This document shows positions 57,245-64,000 of a stretch of DNA of 64,000 nucleotides, in pieces (the first letter of the stretch is position 1; every line of letters begins with the position of its first letter). The DNA lies in assembly GCA_023399155.1 (NCBI GenBank), contig JAEWQP010000030.1, positions 310,001-374,000 of the forward strand. The letters are read 5' to 3'. The position numbers were made by a program, and so were the translations under genes. The notes below the pieces were generated by a model. The model saw only the letters and a program-made list of their open reading frames with translations. It did no database searches and was not told the origin of the DNA. This stretch comes from Verrucomicrobiota bacterium. GTDB lineage: Bacteria > Verrucomicrobiota > Verrucomicrobiia > Opitutales > Opitutaceae.

Positions 57245-60200
57245 TCGCCCGTGGTCCTGATCGCGCTGTCATGCGTCACATCCACGGTGTCGCTGACCGC
57301 GCCGGCACCGCCGAAGCCTCCCATGCCGAAGGTGATTGCCGGCGCGTCGTTGTCCTTGGCCAGGCTTACAGCGCCGCTGATGTTGAGCCCGCCATTGCCG
57401 CCACCGCCGCCGACGCTCTGGGCGAAGATGCCCGCCGCGGCGTCGCCGTCGGTGATAATCCACTTCGCGGTCGCCTCGACCTGGACCGCGCCGGCCACGC
57501 CGCCGTCTCCACCGAAGCCGCCGATGCCGACCACGATGGGCGAGTCGCTGGCGATCCCGCCGCTCACGTTGACCCCGCCCGAGCCTCCGCCCCCGCCGAC
57601 GCTCTGGGCGACGATGGCCGCATGGCCGTCGCCCCAGGCAGCGAGCGTGTCGGCGTCGATCACGTTGGCCGTGACCGCGCCACTGCGGCTGCCGGCGCCG
57701 CCGAAGCCGCCCACACCGACGACCAGGGCGTGGCCATCGCCCTCGTCCGCAGCCGCGTAAGAGAGCGCACCGCTGACATTCACACCGCCGCTCCCGCCGC
57801 CGCCGCCGATGCTCTGCACGACCATGGCGGACGCGCCGACCGGCTTATCCGAGCCGGCCGGCTGCTCCGGGCCCGTCTCCGGACGCAGGGCGATGATACT
57901 CCCTTCCCGGAACGTCGCCGTCACCGCTTCTCCAATACCGCCGGTTCCGCCGAAGCCCCCGACGCCGATCGAGGCCGAGCCGCCCAGGCCCTTGCCCTGG
58001 GTGACGACACTGAGCGCACCGCTCACGTTTGTGCCGCCGTTGCCACCGCCGCCGCCCACGCTTTGCGCGAGCAGGCCGTGCGAGCCGGAACCGACCGTCA
58101 TCACATTGCCGGTCACCGTCAGGTCAACCGTCGAGGCGTCGCCACCGCCGTCGCCGAAACCTCCGACCCCGACGCCGACGGCTGCGCCATTCTTGCCCGT
58201 GAGGTTCACGCCCAGCGCCACGTTCGTGCCTCCGTTGCCGCCGCCGCCGCCGATGCTCTGCGCGATGATGGCGGTCGCATCACCACCGCGTGTGCTGAAA
58301 TGCGCGATATCGGCCGGGCCGACGCCGGTGACCGTGCTGTTCACCGCGCCGCCATTGCCGCCGCGGCCGCCGAATCCGCCGACACCGACCGCAAGCGCAC
58401 CGCTCCCCTCCTTCGCGACGGATACCGCTGCCGAGATGTTCGTGCCACCGTTGCCACCCCCGCCGCCGATGCTCTGCGCGACGACCGCGTGCGCGTTGGC
58501 CGGATCCTCCCTGCCTGCGGTCGACGCCTCCGCGAGTGGTTGTCCCGTGGATACGCGGCCGGTCACGACACTGATCACCTCGCCGCCGTTGCCGCCGCCA
58601 CCGCCCGATCCACCGACGCCCACCACGAGCGCCGCGCTGCCGGACTTCGCACCGGAGATCGCCGCGGCGACCGACGTGCCGCCGCTCCCGCCACCGCCGC
58701 CGACGCTCTGCACCAGCACACCGATCGCGTTGGCGCCATGCGTCTCGATCGCTCCCGTGACCTCCGAGTCGACCTTCAGGCCATGTCCCCCCGAGTCGCC
58801 ACTTCCGCCGATGTTCACCCCCACCGCGCCGCTCCCGGTCCCAGCAGCGGAGGCCGAGCCGCTCACGCTGAAGCTCCCGCTTCCGCCGCCGCCGCCCACG
58901 CTCTGTGCGATCACGCCTGCGGCGTCGTCGCCGAAGGTGACCACGTCGTTGTTCACGTCGAGCGTGACCTCTCCTCCGTCACCGCCGGCCCCGCCGTCGC
59001 CGCCCAGTCCCACGCTGACGGCACCACTCCCCGTACCTGCGCCCGAGGCGGCGACGCTCACATTGAAGCCTCCGCTGCCGCCGCCGCCGCCCACGCTCTG
59101 CGCCAGCACGCCCGTGGAGCCGCGACCCGAGGTCGTGATCCTCGCATGTGTATCCGCATCGACGTTACCTCCGTTCACGGCGTCTCCACCCGCGCCACCG
59201 AGCCCGACGGAGATGGCGCCGCTGCCGGTGCCCGCGCCGGAGGCCGCGAGCGTCACGGAGTAGCCTCCCGTTCCGCCGCCGCCGCCGATGCTTTGCGCCA
59301 CAAAACCGCTGGAAAAGTCGCCCTCCGTCCTGATCCGGCTCCTCGACGTGGCCGTCACGGTCTCTCCTGCACCACCCGGGCCGCCGGCGCCGCCCAGACC
59401 CACGGTGACCGAGCCGCTGCCTTCGCCGGCGGCCGACACTGCACCGGTGACGCTGAAACCACCGTTGCCGCCGCCGCCGCCGACACTTTGGGCGAGGAAG
59501 CCGATCGAGTTTGCGCCCTGGGTCGAGATGGCGCCCGACTCGCTCACCGCCACGACGTCGCCACCTGCGCCGCCGCCACCACCCGACCCGCCGAGCCCGA
59601 CCGAAATCGCGCCGCTGCCGATTCCCGCGGCCGAAGCTGAACCGGCCACGGCGAAACCGCCGTTGCCACCGCCGCCGCCGATGCTCTGGACGACAAACGC
59701 GGCTGAGTTGTCGCGCTGTGTAGACAGAGTTCCGGTGGAGTGTGCGTTGACCGAACCGCCATTGCTACCCGCACCGGCCGCGCCCCCGAGTCCGACCGAT
59801 ACGGCACCGCTACCGCCGCCTGCGGCCGCCGCAGCACCTGAAACCGTGTATCCACCGTTTCCGCCGCCGCCACCGATGCTCTGCACCACGATCGCACTGG
59901 ACGATTCGCCGTGCGTCGTCACATCCGCGGAGAGTTCCGCGCCAACTTCCCGACCCTCGCCGCCGCCGGCACCGCTACCGCCGATGCCCACGGCGACACC
60001 AAGGCTTCCCACGCCTCCGAGAGCACCCGCTGCAGCGACCGTATAGCCGCCGTTGCCGCCGCCGCCTCCGACACTCTGCACGACCACTCCGGCGGATTGT
60101 GCACCCCGTGTCACGATCGTGCCCCCGACAGTCGCGTCGACCGCGCGCAGTCCGGCCTCATTCACCGTGGTCGTGGGGTCGTCGCGCATCCCGCCTGCGC

Positions 60201-63200
60201 CTCCTTCATCGCCGCCGCCGCCGAGCCCGACAGACACGGCCAGGCCGCCGACGCCAGCGCCCGCCAGCGAGGCGGAGATGGTGCCGCCGCCGTTGCCGCC
60301 ACCGCCTCCGACGCTTTGGACAAGGACCCCTGTGGCGTTGTCGCCACGCGTCAGGATGTCGCCCTCGAAATCGGCGTCGACGCGTCCGCCAAAGCCGCCC
60401 TTGGCGCCCGAACCACCGATACCCACGCTCACCGAGCCGCTCGCCACACCCGCCGCGGAGATCGAGCCGGCCACGCTCAAACCGCCGTTGCCGCCGCCGC
60501 CGCCCACCGCCTGGACGACGACGCCGTCGGCGCCGTCGCCGACCGTCTGAATCCCGCCTTCGAGGGACCCGTCTTCCAACCAACGGCCGCCGGCTGTGAT
60601 TGCGGCCTCCACGGCCCCGGCATCGCCGCCCCCGCCCCCGGTGCCGCCGATGCTGGTGGAGACGCTCACCGAGGCCACGCCGCCGACCGACGTTGTACCC
60701 GCGATGGCCATACCGCCGTTTCCGCCGCTCCCGCCGACACTCTGGACCAGGATCGCATCCGCCTGCTGGCCCGATGTCGTCACAGATCCGTTCAACGCGA
60801 TATCGACCTCACCGCCCTGTCCTGCCGTGCCGCCTGCGCCACCAACCGCAACGGACACGGCTCCGCCCGCGAGGGCACCGCCCGAAGCGGAAGCCGCGAC
60901 GGCCGTGCCGCCATTGCCGCCGCCGCCGCCCACGCTCTGCGCGACAAAGCCCGTGGCGAGGTCGCCGGTAGTCGAGATCCGGGTGGTGAAGTCCTCGCTC
61001 GACACCTTTCCTCCGATACCGCCGGCGCCGGCTGAACCGCCCAGGGAAACACTGGCGGATCCGCCCACCAGCCCGCCGCTGCCGCTTGAACTCACCGTCA
61101 CGCCGCCGTTGCCGCCGCCGCCACCCACGCTCTGCAGCATCACGCCGACCGCGCCCGCGCCGGTCGTCTCCACGCTTCCGATACCGCTCATCCTGACCGT
61201 GCCGCCGTCGCCGCCGCCGGCTCCGGCCCCGCCGAGCGACGTCGAGGCGGCCCCGAACACGCCACCGGCCGCCGCGATCGCGGACCCGCCATTGCCGCCC
61301 CCACCTCCGATGCTCTGGGCAAGTATGCCGAAAGCCCGGTCGCCACTGGTTGAGATCAGCGAGTCGCGCTCGTCTCCGACAGCCTGATACGAATCCAGCA
61401 CGATCACCACGTCGCCACCGTCGCCGCCACTCGCTCCCTTGCCCCCGATCGCGAGACTCTCGAAGGCGGATCCCGAGTAGACGGAACCGCCATTTCCGCC
61501 CCCGCCTCCCACGGCCTGGGCAAACACTCCGAACGCGTCGTCGCCGCGGGTCGTGATCGAACCCGCCTGCCTCACGTTCACCATTCCGGCTGAGCCGCCC
61601 GTGCCGCCGATGACGAAGCTTCCCGAACTGCCGCCTCCGTCGCCGCCGCCACCGCCGACGCTCTGGGCGAAGATCCCCGCGGAATCGTCCTCGCTTGTGC
61701 TGAGCGAACCTTCGTTGACGACGGTCACGCCGGCTCCAGCACCGCCGCCGCCGGCCGTACCGCCGATCGAAGCCCAGCCGCCGGCCGCGCCGCCGCTGCC
61801 ACCGCCACCGCCCACACTCTGCGCGTAGATGGCATGTCCGAGTGAATGGATCGTGCCGCGGTTGGTCACGGCGACCGAACCGCCGTTGCTTGCCACGCTG
61901 CCGGCGCCGCCGAGACCGACCACACCGGAGCCGGCTCCGCCATCGCCGCCCTTGCCGCCGACGCTTTGTGCGAAAATGCCGCGGGCCCACGTGCCATTTT
62001 CCGGGGAGGCGGGTGCGTCGGGCTTGCCGTCACGATCGGCGTCGGGCGGGACGAACGGGATCCCCGCGTCGATCCTGCCGTCGTTGACCACTGTGACCGC
62101 GCCGCCGTGTCCGCCGAAGCCGGCGTCTCCACCGCTGCCCCAGAAGGCCGTGCCGCTCCCCCCGCTGCCGCCGCCGCCGCCCACGCTCTGCGCGAAGATG
62201 CCGTGCGCGCCGGAGTTCTCCGTGCGGATCGCGCCCGATTGAAGTTGGGTAACGGATACAGTACCTCCGCTGCCGGCGCTTCCACCGCTGCCGCCGTGCG
62301 AGGCGAACAATGAGAACTGCCCCGCTCCCTGGCCGCCGAATCCGCCGACACTCTCGGCGTAGATGCCGTGCGCGCTGTCTCCCGCGGTCGTGATCGAGCC
62401 GCCGCTTTCCACGATGACGAGTCCGCCATCCGCGGCCGTCCCGCCGGCCCCTCCGTCACCCGCGATCCAGCCACCGCTGCCGCCGGAGCCTGCGTCGCCG
62501 CCGACGCTCTTGGCCCAGATGCCAAAGGCAGAGTCGCCCTCGGTCGTAATCGTCCAGTTCCCGTGCACGTTCACCGCGGGTTCCCCGCGGGCGCCGTCCA
62601 CGGGCGCAGGACCGCTGCGCGATCCCGGGCCGCCGCTGCCGCCGGGCGTGACGAGATCCGCTTCCCCGCCGTCGCCGCCATCGCCGCCTGCGCTCACCGC
62701 GATGATGCCACTGGCGTTTGCACCATGCGTCGTGATCGTTCCCCCACCCGAGACCTCCGCGGTGCCGCTCGCGCCACCGATGCCGCCGCGCCCTCCCCAG
62801 CGGAACCATCCGCCGTCGCCGCCGCGTCCGCCCTTGCCACCGAGGCTCTCCGCCACGATCGCGGGCGAATCGTTCCCGAACGTCTCCACCGTCCCGTCGG
62901 CGATGATTTCAGCACGACCGCCCGCGGAACCCGGGCCGCCGCCCCCCGCACTGCGAAACATGTTTCCGTTGCGCCCCGAGGCCCCGGAGTTGCCGGTGCT
63001 CACGGCGAGGATGCCGAAACTCCGGCGGCCCGTCGTGGTGATCTCGCCATCGTTGTCCACCGTCGCGCTATTTCCGTCGCCGCCGGCGGAGGCGATCTCG
63101 GCGAGGCCCCGGGCGTAGCTCTGCAGGTCGGGCAACGCCGAGCTTCCAGGGATCTCGCTGGAGCCAAAGGTCTCGAAGACCGCCCCCCAGGTCTCCGCCA

Positions 63201-63981
63201 GCGCACCTGAGTCGCTGCGTTGCACCCGGGCCACGAGCGCCGCCTGGTCGCGACGTTGCACACCGTTCGCGGAGTTCGTCCCGAGGACTTCGTATCCGAG
63301 AGCCACGTACGCAGCGGCGCCGTTCGCGAGGAAGTCGTAGTCGACGTCGTCGCCGCGTTCGAAGGCGGCAACCCCGGCCGGGCTGATCCGGAACCCGCCG
63401 AGCGTGATCTTCCGGCCGTCCGCATCCAGGATGACGTTGCCATTCGCGTCCACGAGGGTGCCCGGGATCCAGGCATCAAACGCCGCCGGCGCGCCGTCGG
63501 GATCGAGGAGCGTCGCCACATCGATCTCGAACGTGATGCCTGCGCCCGTGAAATTTCTCAGAGCGGTGACGACGCTCGCCGGGTATCCGGCTGAGCTCGC
63601 GTGCGCCTCGATCGCCGCGATGTGGCCGCCACCGGGCCCGGCCGTGCTCGTGGTGGTGAGGGTGCTCGCGTTGGTCACGAGCACGCGTCCACCGCCCACG
63701 CTCGCGCCCCCCGGGACGGCCACGCCGAGAAACGGGTCGGGCGGCGGCGACGACGGCGGGGTTCCCGAGCTTTCGGCGCGGATCGCAGCCGTATTCGTCG
63801 ACTGGATTGCATCCGGGGGTGTCGATCCGGGGCGCGGATAGATGACGTCACCGCCCTGCGTATCCACCTGTCGGATCGGTTCTGCTGCCACCAGGCGGCC
63901 GGCAAGGAAGACCGATGCGAGGCAGAGGATGGATGCACCGGAGACAGAAACCGTACGAAACACAGGGATACGCGCGATCAT
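57043..63981 (-). CDS. Giant autotransporter, N-terminal part (signal peptide plus beta-helix repeats)
   Basis: 2312 codons in this frame. A signal peptide (TVSVSGASILCLASVFLAGRLVAAE, residues 10-34) follows ATG 63981, which has AAAGG 6 bp upstream. About 200 residues of a non-repetitive head domain (VVTALRNFTGAGITFEIDVATLLDPDGAP, AYVALGYEVLG) precede the repeats. The passenger is a predicted beta-helix, rich in Gly, Ser and Thr, nearly free of cysteine. The frame leaves the repeat pattern at about 57105, where it continues as MVVLPARVQMP instead of the expected GFAGEGANAG; one inserted base restores the other frame. A role in adhesion or surface display is inferred from family. Confidence 0.82.
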   Translation of the reverse strand: MIARIPVFRTVSVSGASILCLASVFLAGRLVAAEPIRQVDTQGGDVIYPRPGSTPPDAIQSTNTAAIRAESSGTPPSSPPPDPFLGVAVPGGASVGGGRVLVTNASTLTTTSTAGPGGGHIAAIEAHASSAGYPASVVTALRNFTGAGITFEIDVATLLDPDGAPAAFDAWIPGTLVDANGNVILDADGRKITLGGFRISPAGVAAFERGDDVDYDFLANGAAAYVALGYEVLGTNSANGVQRRDQAALVARVQRSDSGALAETWGAVFETFGSSEIPGSSALPDLQSYARGLAEIASAGGDGNSATVDNDGEITTTGRRSFGILAVSTGNSGASGRNGNMFRSAGGGGPGSAGGRAEIIADGTVETFGNDSPAIVAESLGGKGGRGGDGGWFRWGGRGGIGGASGTAEVSGGGTITTHGANASGIIAVSAGGDGGDGGEADLVTPGGSGGPGSRSGPAPVDGARGEPAVNVHGNWTITTEGDSAFGIWAKSVGGDAGSGGSGGWIAGDGGAGGTAADGGLVIVESGGSITTAGDSAHGIYAESVGGFGGQGAGQFSLFASHGGSGGSAGSGGTVSVTQLQSGAIRTENSGAHGIFAQSVGGGGGSGGSGTAFWGSGGDAGFGGHGGAVTVVNDGRIDAGIPFVPPDADRDGKPDAPASPENGTWARGIFAQSVGGKGGDGGAGSGVVGLGGAGSVASNGGSVAVTNRGTIHSLGHAIYAQSVGGGGGSGGAAGGWASIGGTAGGGGAGAGVTVVNEGSLSTSEDDSAGIFAQSVGGGGGDGGGSSGSFVIGGTGGSAGMVNVRQAGSITTRGDDAFGVFAQAVGGGGGNGGSVYSGSAFESLAIGGKGASGGDGGDVVIVLDSYQAVGDERDSLISTSGDRAFGILAQSIGGGGGNGGSAIAAAGGVFGAASTSLGGAGAGGGDGGTVRMSGIGSVETTGAGAVGVMLQSVGGGGGNGGVTVSSSGSGGLVGGSASVSLGGSAGAGGIGGKVSSEDFTTRISTTGDLATGFVAQSVGGGGGNGGTAVAASASGGALAGGAVSVAVGGAGGTAGQGGEVDIALNGSVTTSGQQADAILVQSVGGSGGNGGMAIAGTTSVGGVASVSVSTSIGGTGGGGGDAGAVEAAITAGGRWLEDGSLEGGIQTVGDGADGVVVQAVGGGGGNGGLSVAGSISAAGVASGSVSVGIGGSGAKGGFGGRVDADFEGDILTRGDNATGVLVQSVGGGGGNGGGTISASLAGAGVGGLAVSVGLGGGGDEGGAGGMRDDPTTTVNEAGLRAVDATVGGTIVTRGAQSAGVVVQSVGGGGGNGGYTVAAAGALGGVGSLGVAVGIGGSGAGGGEGREVGAELSADVTTHGESSSAIVVQSIGGGGGNGGYTVSGAAAAAGGGSGAVSVGLGGAAGAGSNGGSVNAHSTGTLSTQRDNSAAFVVQSIGGGGGNGGFAVAGSASAAGIGSGAISVGLGGSGGGGGAGGDVVAVSESGAISTQGANSIGFLAQSVGGGGGNGGFSVTGAVSAAGEGSGSVTVGLGGAGGPGGAGETVTATSRSRIRTEGDFSSGFVAQSIGGGGGTGGYSVTLAASGAGTGSGAISVGLGGAGGDAVNGGNVDADTHARITTSGRGSTGVLAQSVGGGGGSGGFNVSVAASGAGTGSGAVSVGLGGDGGAGGDGGEVTLDVNNDVVTFGDDAAGVIAQSVGGGGGSGSFSVSGSASAAGTGSGAVGVNIGGSGDSGGHGLKVDSEVTGAIETHGANAIGVLVQSVGGGGGSGGTSVAAAISGAKSGSAALVVGVGGSGGGGGNGGEVISVVTGRVSTGQPLAEASTAGREDPANAHAVVAQSIGGGGGNGGTNISAAVSVAKEGSGALAVGVGGFGGRGGNGGAVNSTVTGVGPADIAHFSTRGGDATAIIAQSIGGGGGNGGTNVALGVNLTGKNGAAVGVGVGGFGDGGGDASTVDLTVTGNVMTVGSGSHGLLAQSVGGGGGNGGTNVSGALSVVTQGKGLGGSASIGVGGFGGTGGIGEAVTATFREGSIIALRPETGPEQPAGSDKPVGASAMVVQSIGGGGGSGGVNVSGALSYAAADEGDGHALVVGVGGFGGAGSRSGAVTANVIDADTLAAWGDGHAAIVAQSVGGGGGSGGVNVSGGIASDSPIVVGIGGFGGDGGVAGAVQVEATAKWIITDGDAAAGIFAQSVGGGGGNGGLNISGAVSLAKDNDAPAITFGMGGFGGAGAVSDTVDVTHDSAIRTTGEWSHGILAQGIAGGGGNGGVNIAGTATRTDAEESDSKGSFSVNVGMVVLPARVQMPAQSTCSRTARS

Positions 63982-64000
63982 GGCGACCTTTCGAGGCTGA

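Larger units (their letters stand above)
51308..63981 (-). repeat. About 50 glycine-rich repeats inside the autotransporter
   Basis: The unit is about 65 residues (195 bp) in the regular part, with the core AQSVGGGGGNGG followed by GSGAVSVGLGG and an IxTxGDxAxG strand. I counted about fifty cores: from 4 or 5 divergent ones at the N-terminus to about 30 regular ones, then about 15 less regular. Units differ at many positions, so they are old, not recent duplications. Confidence 0.8.

Noticed and set aside
51308..63981. Periodic repeats, considered as CRISPR or satellite DNA
   Set aside because: The period follows codons, units code for a coherent beta-helix and vary at many positions; there are no unique spacers.

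Overview
High-GC bacterial DNA. The gene mix (periplasmic nitrate reductase with an NrfD-type quinol oxidase, a very large glycine-rich autotransporter, hybrid two-component sensors with a beta-propeller input, TMTC/TPR membrane proteins, a DNRLRE-type surface protein, araBA under a LacI-type regulator) looks most like an anaerobe or facultative anaerobe of the Verrucomicrobiota, Opitutaceae-like. That placement is inference from gene content; no rRNA or tRNA gene is present to fix it. Most genes are packed in short operons with 4-17 bp overlaps.

Layout. (1) 1-3.55 kb: an arsenic locus. A DGC-domain protein (cut by the window edge), a secreted thioredoxin and CcdA precede an ArsR-type repressor with a clear operator, a thioredoxin-coupled ArsC and an ACR3 arsenite exporter. 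(2) 3.6-7.7 kb: a membrane cytochrome b / multihaem cytochrome c fusion overlapping an FG-GAP/UnbV-ASPIC protein, behind an FNR-type box. (3) 7.9-16.3 kb: a divergent nitrate-respiration locus. Leftward run a tetrahaem cytochrome, an Fe-S protein, an NrfD-type quinol oxidase and an Rrf2 regulator. Rightward run NapD, NapA, a tetrahaem NapB-like cytochrome, a NapF-like ferredoxin, a small unknown protein and a MOSC protein. A perfect 11-bp inverted repeat lies between the two arms. (4) 16.7-25.8 kb: nitrite/NO and copper genes, namely a haem-copper/NnrS-like 12-TM protein, a NirK-like multicopper protein with altered catalytic ligands, DUF488, a DUF6448 protein behind a perfect FNR box, a TonB-dependent copper receptor with its small partner, and a group III truncated haemoglobin.

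(5) 26-34.4 kb: a second TonB receptor, an RlmI-like methyltransferase, a 1336-residue hybrid histidine kinase and a DUF1579 protein. (6) 34.7-39.9 kb: a secreted DNRLRE-like protein, two VTT/DedA-type membrane proteins, a DoxX-like protein and a TMTC/TPR protein. (7) 40.2-44.6 kb: araA and araB, divergent from a LacI-family regulator. (8) 44.6-51 kb: pterin dehydratase, a large GT-C-like membrane protein and assorted small genes. (9) 51.3-64 kb: one autotransporter of about 4200 residues, leftward, with about fifty copies of a glycine-rich repeat and a C-terminal beta-barrel, split by an apparent one-base deletion near 57105.

How it fits together: regions 2-4 read as an anaerobic respiratory island. 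Quinol is oxidised by the NrfD/Fe-S/cytochrome module, electrons go to NapAB, and nitrite or NO is handled by the copper protein, the haem-copper-like protein and the globin, with copper brought in by the TonB receptor. Three TTGA-N6-TCAA boxes and the Rrf2/inverted-repeat pair suggest two layers of control, one sensing oxygen or NO through a CRP/FNR-type factor and one through an Fe-S repressor. No CRISPR array, intact insertion sequence, rRNA or tRNA was found; several short dispersed intergenic repeats were.
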